Assembly (NCBI GenBank): GCA_029298735.1
Contig: JANSLP010000001.1
Coordinates: forward strand, 248,001 to 312,000
Origin: Ophiostoma sp. CBS 140.51
Lineage: Eukaryota; Ascomycota; Sordariomycetes; Ophiostomatales; Ophiostomataceae
Reading direction: 5' to 3'
Length of the DNA stretch: 64,000 nucleotides
Shown: positions 33,101 to 44,818 of the stretch, in pieces
Numbering within the stretch: position 1 is the first letter of the stretch
Layout of the letters: every line of letters begins with the position of its first letter
Notes under the pieces: generated by a model
What the model saw: only the letters and a program-made list of their open reading frames with translations
Told to the model about the DNA's origin: nothing
Databases searched by the model: none
Translations under genes and position numbers: made by a program

Positions 33101-34223
33101 TGTGTGTGGTGGTGAAGATGAAGCTGTTTAGATGTGAAGTGTTGAAGATTGTAGTTGAGTTGACGTCGTTGACAATGTTCCGAAAGAGGCAGGTTCTCGA
33201 ATTGGCAGGAGCAGCTTCAGAGGAAAGATGAGGAAGGAGGGAGGGAGGGAGAGGGAGGAAATAAATTAAGAAGAAAGAAAACCTGAATAAAATTTCACGA
33301 CAAGAAAAAGAAGAAGTCCACAGAAACCTCCCCATATCCGTAACCCATCATCCGTCATCTGTCTCCATCGTCCGTTCTTTTGCACAAAATCAGTTCACTT
33401 GCAGAAGACAGCCAACCGTGGCTGCTCCATTAACAAGATGACCATAGCATGACACATCCGTGCTAAGACGGCGGCGGCAAGCTTGCACAGACTTAAAGAC
33501 TTAATAAATGCAGTTAGGGACTTGGGAAACGACTTGATCGACTTTGGGGGTTTTCTCGGTGTGTTTTTCGTTTCGGGAACAAGGCGCCGATTGGGGCGGG
33601 ATTGGGCCCGATTTTGGGGCATTTATTATGAGGCATGGGGTACTGAATGCCCCTACTGGTATTAAGATACTCCGCGCGTGCGATGCAGAGGAATGTGTTG
33701 CTCAAAGCGTACGGAGGAGGAAAGCGCAGAAAAGCTCCTTCCAAAACCCCCCCATCGGCACATCCCACCCCAGTCCTGCAACCCCGCGGTCTGGCGGTTG
33801 GCTCGAACGTCCGCTGGACACTAAGCGGGGTTTACTCCACATGGGGTCCACTCGACAGGACGCTCCCTGGCTCCCAGGACTTACAGGACCGATGTGGAAG
33901 TTTTTTTGGTGTGGACGACGATCGCAAGCGAGACTGGCTTCCTGGGTGGCCAAGAAAATGGAGTAAAAAAGAGAAAGGGAGAAAAATGCGGATGTACACA
34001 AATCCGTGAAAGATTCCCGAAGTTGACGAGTTTCGACCGTAAGCTTTACTTGTCTTATTAATTTCTTGATGCACATTAGGCCATGGATATAAATACAATC
34101 CGGCTTCCGAAACGTCAGCCGCTAAATGCTCGCTTCCCCCAAGCGAGGTCTAATTTATTTCTTCTTGTCTCCTCTTCCCCATATTGATCCTCCTCGCTGA
34201 CCTCTTCTCGCTTCCGACGCACT
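33101..34223. other. Intergenic, dioxygenase promoter and channel-gene 3' flank
   Basis: GGGA-rich purine stretches (33230-33260) upstream of the dioxygenase, then mixed sequence. No gene is supported. Confidence 0.5.
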
Positions 34224-37200
34224 TTATTCCGGCACCGGATAGGGCACCGGTGTCGACCGCAACGACTGCAGCGACTGCCTCTCAGTAGAGTACCTTTGCA
34301 GTGTCTCCTTAGTTGGTGTCATGCGTCGAGATACTGGGCCGGCCAGGCTATTGGGAGTTCCCCGACCGGACGGCATCATCGACACCGACACGCCAGGAGA
34401 CTCGCCCCGGAATACGGGAGGCACCGATGACGACCGCATATCATACGGGCTCGCCCGGCCTCCAGCTCCACCGAACGGACTAGCTGACCGCCGGCCTGCC
34501 AATATGCCAATCTGTGGTGGTCCCGGCAGCGGTCCCGACTGCGCCGTCATTTCCGATACACGCCGGATACTGTCGTGCGCCGACGGTACGGACCTGAGGG
34601 AAGCTGCACTACTCGTCCGGCTGCGATTGAGCCGTGCAATTACGCGGGCCGGGTCATAGATCTGCGCACCCACAAGACTAGCAGCGCTGCCGGTATCTCT
34701 CCTCCTCCTTGTGTTAAGAGGCCCAAGGTCACCCAATGCACCCAGTGTGTCGAGATCAATTTCCCCGTCCCTGTCCGTGGCCAGCCCAGTCGTGTCGCTG
34801 CCACCCCGGCTGCTGCTCCCGCTCCTTCCGCTTCTTCCACTTGGGCTTGGCCCGGACGAGTCAATGTTTCGCCGGAAGAACATGACATCGTGAACACCGA
34901 ACGCTTCCACATCACTGTCACCGTCCGAGTCGTTGTCGTTGGCATAATGTATATCTTCAATCTTGGGTGCGCGCCGGACGTCAAAGACGCTGAAAGACGG
35001 TGCCGGTGGCGTCATTGATGCCGCTAGCTTTTCGGCTTCACGATCGGCCCGCCGGTTGGCTTTCGCCTGTTTCTTTTCTTGGCGCCGGGTCAATGGTGCC
35101 GGCGCACCGGTTGCACTCGCCAAGAGCGTCTCGAGGTACCGCTTGCGTACTGAAAAGAACATTTCCGAGTAAAAGTCGTCCTGGTTGCGTGTCAGGGAAA
35201 GCCATGTCGACACAGCACTAATGGCCACGAGCACCAACACAACGGCCAGCATCAGAACTTGCACTACAATAATGGCAAAGCCAATAACAGTAGCCCCAAT
35301 ACGGCTGATGCCAATCTGGGGTAGCAGACCGATGCACAAAGCGGCCACGAGGATGCGGCCGACGCCCAAGATCCAGACGCTCAACACCGCGTTGCGGCTG
35401 CTCTCAAACGGCTGCCAGTAGGCATAGATGGTCAGGACAGCAATCTCAAAGAGGAGAAGGATGACCAGTTGTGCTGTAGGCCCAGCCGTTCCGGTTATGG
35501 TTTTGTGGCTTGGGTCGACGACACTCTCGTTGTCAGCACCGCCGCCTAGAATACACGCCCGTGCGAATTGTGTCACGAGCTGCACAGCAAAAAACCAGTA
35601 ACAGCCGGCTTTGTAGCGTGCCGAGAGCCAGCCAAACTTCTTGATGTATACCTCGTCTTGGTGGACAAAGGGACGTCCTCTAGGCTCGATGTTGTCGTCA
35701 CTCTCCATGTACGATATGCGTCGTTTGCCTTTATTTGACTGTCTCTTTGTGAAGGATGGGCTTCTTGGTAAGGACGGCTGCATTGCAGAAATTTCTCTCC
35801 CCCTTCTCCAAGGCCGTTCACGGCCCCGAAGTGCACCAATGCAGATGTAAATGAAACTGAAAACAATGGCGCCAAGCAGAATGCCTGCCAGTGCTGTTGA
35901 TCTGGTCGAACTATGTTGTGTGAATTGAAAGACGGCGAGTGTCATCAACGGAGGAAGTGCTATAAGAAGCACTCGAAGCATGCCTTGCCGCGCATATTGT
36001 AAAGAGTGCGTCCGGAAGTAGGCCATGCAGTCTTGACGTACCAATCCTATTTTAGCGAGAAGCTCAAATAACCCTTTCACTCCCAGAAGACCGAGTGGGA
36101 AGACGACAGATGCAATCACCATCCAGAACAAACATAGTGTAAAGGCGGATGCACCCGGAATATTGAGGTTACCGAGTGTACCTGACAAACTCTGCCAAGT
36201 CCCTGGTAGCGGAACACCAGGGAGGACTGGATCACCACCCCACGTGTAGTCGTATGGATCGCTGCTGTTGTAGACTTTCCGCTTGAGCAGAGACACGACC
36301 GCTGCCAGAACGGGTCCGTTGTTCGTGCCGTCTGAACTGTAGATCTGGTCTGCCAGCTGCCCGCTACCACCTTTGACAAACATCGGGCCGTCGTCTGAAA
36401 ACTGGCTTATATTGCCGGCCACGCCTGAAAAGCCTCCGATCTGTGCAACGAGAGGCGTGATGTCGATGATTCCGGCCGACCAAGCAAAGTTGCTCCACCA
36501 CGCCACCAGCACGCTGGGCCAGTGTAGAGAGAGGGCCCCTGTCAAGAAGAAGGTCTGCATAGTCTCGAACATGAGAACGACTGATAGTGAGTGAGCATAG
36601 TGTGCACGCATCAGTGGCACTGAGATGCTGTACGCCGCCGTCATAAAAGAACACAGCATGGCAATGGCGACGAAAAAGGCAATCGTTGGTGTCAAAATCT
36701 CTGGGATGCCGATCGAGTTACCGTTGGTCATTGCTGCTTGAAAACAACCAATCTCGGATTGTGTCGAGTTGGCAAAGATCTGGAGGCTGACCGAGCCGTC
36801 AAAGTCGGGGATCTGCAGTGCAATGTCGGGGATTGAGGCCGTCTGCATCGGTACGAGAGCAAAGGCACCGTATATTGTCAACGGCAAACTGGAATTCAAA
36901 GGACAGAGGCTAGAAAGTTGTTAGAAGCCGACTCGACGTCCTACAAAAGTCAATGGATGTGAACGTGCCCTTCCATATTTGACTGACATGGGTCAAATGT
37001 CTGTGTATATCGTGTCTCGCCGTCTAAGAACTTGTATAAGAATATGCCTAAATGTTCACACATTAAAAGGGCCCTCATCGATGGTATACGTACATGCTTC
37101 CATTGTTATGACCACTGAGATATTGCGTTAGTTGTGCCTTGCTGAGAGCTCGACTTGAGGTCCACTACTTACGCATAGTCGACTCGTTGTGGACATTGCT

Positions 37201-37500
37201 CGTTCCGTCGAGATGGAACACGACAGTCATGTTGTCGGCATAGTAGGCAGCGTCAAATGCACTGATATTGAAGAAGCTCTTGCCGCCGAGACAGTCGCCA
37301 AAGTCGGATGTGTAGAGTGCCGGAGTCCGGTCGGCGGCCAGCTGTCGTGTCACGCCATGGCTGTCGGTGCCGTAGACGTATGCAGTCTCCCGGCTGCCGG
37401 CGTCGGCGACAACGTGATGTCCGCTCAAGAACAAAGCGGCGAGAGATAAGAGAGAAAGGTCGGAGAATCGCTGTCGAGGCCGCGTGAAAGAGTGCGCCAT
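34224..37500 (-). CDS. FLC/TRP-like membrane channel (ML-like domain plus TRP-like transmembrane region)
   Basis: Family of fungal flavin-carrier/Pkd2-like channels implicated in FAD transport, calcium and cell-wall homeostasis. Four exons: 37500-37173, 37114-37094, 37023-36969, 36909-34224; 1029 residues. A signal peptide (hydrophobic LSLLSLAALFL) precedes the ML-like domain, which contains DFGDCLGG, NVHNEST, EAYGET, FDPC, LCPLNSSLPL, IPDIALQIPDFDG and IFANSTQSEIGC. Transmembrane helices start near residue 208 and continue across the TRP-like region (for example LILLLFEIAVLTIYAYWQPFE). A long Ser/Arg-rich cytoplasmic tail follows. Exon 2 is only 21 nt. The third intron (36968-36910) starts with GC rather than GT but has a CTAAC branch and TAG end; this reading restores the conserved spacing between FDPC and LCPLN. 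It is divergent from the mS45 gene. Confidence 0.9.
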
Positions 37501-38749
37501 TTTGGGGGCTGTTGTCGATTAAGATGCTGCCTCAGTGTGTTGTTTGGAGGGGCGCCGATGGCGCGTCAACTTGTCTTGTGGTCCTTCAGCCTTCGAACTT
37601 GTTGTTTTCAGTCGCTTTGTGTCGTTTGGGGATAGTTCTCGATGCTTGTTGTTGATGATGCTCAAGCTCAACATCCAGGGTCGTCAGCTTGATTGGCAAA
37701 CATGTTTTTTCTCTCGATGTCTGACCTGCCTGTACCATCCGGCTCGTTCGGCTTGAGTTGTCATTGTTCGTATGCCATATCGATATTTGCCCTGAAACGG
37801 TCGCTTTATGCGGATTTCGCAACCGCAGTCGTCTCTTTGTGTCTCTTGCGCGGGGAGTGAAAATATGCGTGCATGGCTGCTGTGTGGCTGTTGATTGTGT
37901 GGCCAAGCCTGGGCCAGGGCACATGCGCACTCGGCTGCTCATGGCAAAAGACGGCACGGCTGCTGTTTCGGAACGGGATGGCTCTGGATGAAAGGATGGC
38001 GGTGATAGCATATAGTAGGCCAAGAGGAAGAAGAGAATATCAAAATAAATTATTAACAAGAAATAATATTGTAGCCTCGATGGTGCCTTGCGCATGAAGA
38101 TAAGCGCAAAGGAAAGAGCGCATGGTGGTTAAGGTATGATGGGTTCTTCGCCGAATTATATGAAAAATCGGCAACGAAAATAAAACAATAACAGAAAAAA
38201 TGAGCAATATTATGAGCACACCCCACGCCTTTTACAAGCATAATTCGATGTTTTTATCATCGCAAGCCTCGTCACCTTGATGTACCCACCTGCAGTATTC
38301 TTGGTCCATGTTAGTGGCCACAGCCAAGGTGAAGCTTAACCAGCGAAATGAGGGACATGTTCGCCCCAGACGTTTTTTCATCAGAAAAGATAGAGAGAAA
38401 TATGAAAAATTACTTAGAACATACTCACAGAGAAATCACTAAGAAAATTCGACTTTTTTCTATTCTTCTTTTCAAATACAATCTGCAAGACGTGGTTCAT
38501 GATGGTGGTGTTGGTCGTGATGGTCAGGAACCAGGGGCAGGAACGGAGCATGATTATGTGGCTAATGTGCACCGCCACACTCCACTTTAATCGGCCCACT
38601 AGTTTCCCACATCACAGCAAATTTTTTGTTTGAAAGCTCGCGATGGTAGCTCTCCCGTCCTTTTCTCCCTTTTCCTTTCTTCCTCGGCAATTGCTCACCA
38701 CGCGACATCACCACCACCCTTCCCACACAACCTCCAATCGCATACTACG
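37501..38749. other. Divergent promoter region between the channel and mS45 genes
   Basis: About 1.25 kb, AT-rich in the middle (38030-38470). No additional gene is supported. Confidence 0.5.
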
Positions 38750-40221
38750 ATGCCACCAGCATCCACGCGGGCGGCACTGGCCGCTGTGTCGGCGCCGGCA
38801 CCCTCGTCGGCAATGGCAATGGCCTCGCTGTCGTCGAGCTTCGGCACACTTCAGATTGCTGGCAGCCGGCGGGCCACAATCGCATCATCCTCTTCCTCTT
38901 CCTCTTCCTCTTCCTCTTCCTCCTCTTTCTCTCCTATCTCCTCCACATCCTCCTTTTCGACTTCCTCCTCACAATGCTGCCGGCGGCAGGCCTCATTGCT
39001 TGCTACCCTCTCGGCATCCCGGCGGCCACTCCTCACCTCGTCGTCGTCCTCCACCTCCTCTCGCACAACATTATCAGCTCCATCAACGGCAGCATTGTTC
39101 TCGACTACCCCCTCGGTTCAGAACAGAGAGAAGCGTCGCCGTATGCGCAAATGGCTCAAGGAACGGGCGGTGCCGATGTTCTGGCCGGAACATCCTCTAG
39201 CGAAGGGGAGCGACAAAATGGAGAATGCGAGAAAAAAGGCCCAGATGTTCCCGATGCCGAACAACGACACGTTCAAGTCGGAGCCGGTGCTTGACGAGTC
39301 CACACGCTACCTGGTGTACAAGCGGGTGGTGAAGGACGGTGAGAGTATCAAGGCGGTCGCAGCGTCGATTGGTCTGGACATGCGGCGCGTTGCCGCCATT
39401 GTGCGGTTGATGGCGATTGAGCGCCAGTGGTTTGAACAGGTTTGTCCCTCTCTTCTTTTCTGTTTTGCTTCTTTTCTGTCTCCCCCCCTCCCCCCACCAG
39501 GCTGTGATGAACTACAAATAAAATCGATTAGTCTTGAAGACAAAACACATGGTTACAAAATTTATGTCATGCTTATCTTTCTGAGCCTACCTTCTCTCTT
39601 CCACTTTGTTGAAAATTGTCACTTTTTTTTTCCGCTGGAGGAGAATAGCCTGCTAACACAGCTCTTGCAAAATAGGGAAAGCCGTTGGCGAAGAACTACA
39701 ACGCCGCCGTGTTGGAGATGGTGCCCACCTTTGGCCGCTACCAGATGCAAATGGGCCAGTCTTTTGAGAACATCAACGAGATCCACAACCACGCCTACAC
39801 CAAGCAGCAGCTCTTTGTGCCCGTGCCCGAGTCCCGCCAGTTCAACCGCGAAGACGCCGCCAAGGCGTTCAACGGCCGCATGCTCTCGCCCGACAAGCGT
39901 ATGCCCATCCCCGAACTCATCGAGGTCGAGAAGAACGTCGCCAGCGGCCGGCTGCCGTTTGACGAGAGCGTGCGCCAGCTGCAGGCCAAGGCCATGGAGG
40001 AGCAGGTGGCCATGTACCAAAAGGCGCAGGCGGAGGCCGACGCCGAGGAGAAGCGCACAACACGCGCGTACAACGACCGCTTCGAGTTCCGCATCAAAGA
40101 CTACAACGCCGAGGACGTCGGCAAGCACGGCCGGTCGCCCAATGTTGTCGGCTGGCGCTACGGTGTGCCATTCAACGACCGCAAGCGCGGCCAGGTCAAG
40201 ACCCTGCCGCCCATTCGGTAG
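38750..40221 (+). CDS. Mitochondrial small-subunit ribosomal protein mS45 (Mrps35/Bot1 family)
   Basis: Component of the fungal mitoribosome small subunit. Exon 1 38750-39439, intron 39440-39675 (236 bp; GTTTGT donor, GCTAAC branch, TAG), exon 2 39676-40221; 411 residues. The Ala/Ser/Arg-rich N-terminus without acidic residues fits a mitochondrial presequence; it includes a poly-Ser run from CTCTTC repeats. The conserved part begins NREKRRRMRKWLKERAVP, then RYLVYKRVVKDGESIKAVA and GLDMRRVAAIVRLMAIERQW. Exon 2 has GKPLAKNYNAAV and a charged helical segment. It ends WRYGVPFNDRKRGQVKTLPPIR. The start is the ATG at 38750; the upstream open frame has no ATG in context. The family assignment comes from recognising the eukaryotic mitochondrial regulator (Bot1) domain pattern. 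Confidence 0.75.
38889..38930 (+). repeat. CTCTTC hexanucleotide repeat (poly-Ser)
   Basis: About six near-perfect CTCTTC units encode Ser residues in the mS45 presequence region. Confidence 0.85.
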
Positions 40222-43200
40222 AGGGGTGGCGGATGATGACGTTGATGCTTGGAATGGTCTTACGAGACCATTGGCGGCGTGTATGAGTAGTGAAATGGAA
40301 AGGCCCAAATGTACCAAGAAAATACAAATCTATGAGCATGTTTCAAAAGACACACACTTTCTTTTCCCCTTTCCAGAAGGCGATGATTATTTTGTGAACA
40401 GCATATAACTCAAGGCAAAGACAAGAGAAGGCGTATTGGTATGGTACCGGCGCCGATATCGCCGGCGCCTCGACTTGCTTGCCCAGTCGTGTCCTCCGGA
40501 TGCACCACGCCCCCTCTCTCTCCGACGCCCGACCCTCGCTGCCTTCCGTTGACTCACAGCCACCGCCATCCTTTCTCCTTTGTGAAATATCAAGGCATCC
40601 AGGCTTAGACTTCAACCTCAACATCCAGGCGTCCAGGCGTCCAATTGTTGGTGTCCGAGGCGTCGACTAAGTTTGTTGATATACTTCAGGCGTCGAGGCT
40701 TGGGGGAGTCATCTTTATGCCTCGTTGGGACGAGAAGCAAAGGCGAGCAACAAGAAGAGCAAAGGCAAGCAACAAGAAAGCGGTGACAGACACGAAACGA
40801 CGAAAGGCAGGAAGTATAGTCGAGCACGGGCCATAAAGTCCAGGCAACAACAGAGGCAGACGGGGAGGGCAACACAGTTTGGGCCTGACGGGAGGAAAGA
40901 ACGAAGGGGAAAAAAAGTAGACGGGGCGTGAGACATGTAGAGGAAAAGGGGCTGTGGAAAGCTTGCTCCGGCCTATAGAGTCTTTCAACAACGAAAAGGC
41001 AAATAAAAGCCAGTGCCATTATTTGCATCTGGCTTATAGGGACATGTACGTCTTCGCGTTCTGTTATGCAAGTAATGTGGTCCTGATATCATGTGCAGTT
41101 GTGGGGTCCTTCACGTGCCTTTCGCAGTGCAGCACACAGCCCACTTCTCCTGCATTGCCCTGAATGCCCTGCAATTTAGAGACGGAAAGTGCAATTGAGG
41201 CTCTTGAATGTGTACATTCAACAACTTTTCATAAAATAGATGTTGAATAGCGGTCAATAATGAAATGGACAGAAAGGTTTTTAAAGGGGAAATTAAAAAA
41301 AAAACTGCCACAGAAATTGTGCAAAATGCAAAGCGAGACGTGATGTTTTGTTTTGCAGTTTCACGCAAAACTTCACAACCAACAAATAAAGGTCACTGGA
41401 CGAGACTTGAAAGAGCCTCATCCCACATGCAAGCAAGGGTCAGTGGTTGTTGTTGTGCCGGGTTACACTGACAGACTGACACTGACATCACTGCCCAATC
41501 CCTTCCCGCAGCCCATGCCCAACGAACGGTTCGTGTGCCTCTCACGTCGAGCAACCCATAGCACTGGGGACAAGTACTATGATAGAAACTACACCGTCAT
41601 GCACAGACAAATAGAGGCGCAGGAGCAGAAGGTGCAGCCCAGCCCGAGGGAATCCCAGAGACATGAATGGAAGAAGAGGTGAGAAACAAAACAAGAAACG
41701 AATTTTTTTTGCTAGGCGACATGCAAGACGGCCTCAAATGAAACGACAAACATAAACAAATGTCAGACTAGAAACGAATCAAAAGGCGGCTGGTGAAAAA
41801 AATTAGTACGAGAACAGTCCGCAACCAATAACTCGAATTGGATCACAACGCAGCCGTGCAGGCAGAAAAATACGTCTGGTTTGTTTGCTTATTTTACGCT
41901 GTTTGGGCTCTTTCTTTTGTTTATTCTCGAAAAGCGAAAGGAAAAGAAAAAGAAAAGGAAACAGAGTCACTGTGTAATATGTATTTGAATTTCTTATTCA
42001 CGAACATTGGGTGAGATACTATGAAGTATCATTGTAGTTGACTATTTTTATTAAGTCGACCATATGTCACTATTTTCGTCTCATTTACTTTTATTCAGCA
42101 ACCCTCACAACGGATCCTCTTAAAACTGCCGATAAACCTGCTCCTCTGACGACTCTCGTTTATCGAAAATAAATACCGGGGCTGTGAAAGGTGTAGAAAG
42201 GCTCCTGGCCAACCAATCGTCGACAGCACGTTAGGCGTACCTGAACGCCTTGGTCTAAGAGAAAGGAAGCTTGTGAGCTTGCCTCGGTCGGAATATATAT
42301 GGCAGGACCCAATAACGGCCAGTTACGGCACAACGAGAGCGAAAATCGGGGGAAAGGTAGTAGAGGATAGATATAAAGAGGTCAAAAGTCAAAGCCTGAC
42401 AAGGCATCTCAGAAGGCAGATGAAATCGCGACATGAGACCAAAAAGTGTTAATGACATTTGCTGTTTAAGTGTGTTGCAGTGATGTGGCCAATCTGCATC
42501 TTTTTAGCATCTACCGAGAGAGGTGGAGGCGGCTTGAAATATGACCTGCCCTCACTGAGGCAGCAACATTTTTGTCTTGGCTTGAAACTCGCCTTCTTTC
42601 TTCGTTTCGTCAAGAGCAAAATGGGCGCGTCAATGGGCAAGGCACGGGCAGTTTTGACAGGAGGAACTGGTGGTTTTGTATGATTTACGATACGATTCGC
42701 TATAAAACGCCTGTGCCTTTTTCTCGCTTGGACAGAAGAGCCGCCTGTATAATTGATCCAATATGGACGAGACTGACGACGAGATAGGTGATAAATTAAT
42801 TTATTCCCTATAACCTCACTTTCGTTCTTTGTTGAAGGCATCCCTTCTCCCAGCCTTGTCGATTACATGTGATTTTATAAGATTTTTTTTATCTGTTTTA
42901 TTTGAATTTATATCTTCGTTCTGCCTTGCGTTTTTGCTTGCCCTCGGTTGACATTTATGAGCAGCGGTAGAGGTTCTAGGGAAGGCTGTACCTGTCTTGG
43001 CTCTGGCCAGCCCTGAACTGGCTGGCCTGTCGCCGAGGTCGGACAGCTGTCCAAGCTACTCCCAGGGCTCAATTGGCGGTTGCTCACCATCACCATGCTC
43101 GCCATAGGCTGTCGTTCTTTCCACCCCTACACACCCCTCTTGTTCAAGCTTTTTTCTTGGTAAGTCTTTCCACGGCTTTGTTTGTGCACCCGTTACAAAA

Positions 43201-44500
43201 TGCGGCCTCATGCTGTATCCCGTTGCACTTCCTCCTCATGTAAGTTGTAAAACCAGAAAAGGGAAGGCAATGACAGGGCGCCTTATAGGACAGGGCAAAA
43301 AGGAAGTCAGGGCGGTCGTTCCTTTCCAACACAGCCTTCTCCTTCCGACGCTCGGCATCGTTCTCTGCCCCTTCTATACTCTTCTCTTTTGGATTTCAAC
43401 GTGTCCTTGAGCAAGGCAGCCCGTGATTGCCCTCATTCTGATTCCAGATGCTGTTTCTGCTGGTTTTTATGGTTTCACCGCCTCCTTCTATTGACTGTTG
43501 TGCATTGTCTGGGAAAAGCTGTAATAGCAGCTTTTGTTGAGCCGCCCTGGCGTCATCGCTTCAGGAGCTTGCCCACCCATAGCTGTTCCAAAAAAGATTA
43601 TCGGTGACCTTGTAGCAGGGGACCCAGGGACGGACTGACCCAGGGGCCCAGCCTGCCAGCCAGTGGTTTTCCTCAGGTCCCCTGGCTCCGATCTTAAATT
43701 GGGTCGCTATATGGGTCCCATAGGCAAATCGAACCTTCAAGTGCGACGTTGGGGAAAGGAAACACGCGCAGGCTGCACGCCATAAGGCCACTGCAACTTT
43801 GGGGACTTATGATTCGATTATCACGCCTTGCGTTTTACTGTTTTGTTTGAATATAGAAAACGACCGTGTATTTTGTTGTGAGAAATAACTAAGGAAATCT
43901 AAAGGAAAGCAGGCTGGCTATGGAACTCTAGGATATCTAGAAACGACCGACGTGTAAAGCTGAAAAGACTGGAAATGAAACTGAGAGAGACAATAGGAGA
44001 TACAGAAAACCAAATCTACCCCTCCCATAAACTCCGTGGAACATGCTGGTGACGAGGTAGTACATGAGTAAAACAAACAACAAGAAACAGGCACGATAGG
44101 GCGTGCAACCTAAAAGAGAGCGAAACAGAGAAACATGAAAGAAAGCCCATCAAAAGGGCGGTGGGCAAAAAGCGAGTGAAAACGCCAGCGGGCGAGCAAG
44201 TCGAGAAAATGTCAAAGAAAGACGGCCCTTTGCAAAACGGCAGAAATCGAGGCTGAGATGGTGTTAAGAGCGGGCGAGATTAAAAAGTATTCCGCCGCGT
44301 TGGAGAGGATGGTCGGTGAAGAGGTGGTCGAGGAAAGTCCTGGGCACAAGGCACTTTTGTGTTGTTGTTGATTTTGCAGAGAGAGACAACGGCCGATCGT
44401 GGGAGGCTTTTCGGTTGGCCGTTTGTCTCCTCTGCTGTGTCTCGGTGGCCATGAGGCTTATCCTCGCGGAATGTGGTGGTTGAAGAAGACGGTTCAGTGT
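40222..44500. other. Gene-poor region, left part
   Basis: About 4.3 kb. A short CCGGCG...CGCCGG inverted repeat lies near 40446-40464, in the mS45 3' flank, and GGCGTC repeats occur near 40626-40645. Otherwise there are only short open frames with no splice structure or domain. AT-rich patches occur at 41690-42110 and 42780-42920. Confidence 0.5.
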
Positions 44501-44818
44501 TTAGTAGGTCGTAACCGACGTCTTCTCGTTGCTGCAGTCGCTGCACTTGCGGTGGTCACAGTGGGTGCAGTGGTCGTGACTGTCCGAGTTGCCAGTCTCA
44601 CCACAGCGGTGCTAAACAATGGAAAACAAAGAGTTAGTAAATATTTCAAAGTTGATGCTTCAATTGCGGGGGTCTGAGGTCTCGCAAAGAAAATTAAGAG
44701 TAAATGAGAAGGAAAACGTACGCAGTTCCATGTGTAGACGGTCTCGCGTCTGGCAACGACCTGAACGGCCTGGGCTTCGGAGTTGTGGCAGCACATGTTG
44801 CAGGTGTAGTGAAATTTC
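44501..44818 (-). CDS. Small Cys/His-rich protein, 5' end unresolved
   Basis: Two exons are clear on the minus strand: 44818-44722 (open in frame; AAACAG acceptor at its 5' side) and 44611-44501. The 110-bp intron between them has a GTACGT donor, TTTACTAAC branch and TTTAG acceptor, joined in phase 0. The joined peptide carries YTCNMCC, VYTWNC, HRCGE, HCTHCDHRKCSDC and ends TSVTTY. Its eleven cysteines, several in CxxC pairs with histidines, suggest a compact zinc-binding fold of the kind seen in small uncharacterised fungal proteins. An in-frame ATG (44801) would drop the first CxxC. Candidate first exons with the right phase are 45339-45332 and 45762-45734; neither is proven. No function can be assigned. 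Confidence 0.55.
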
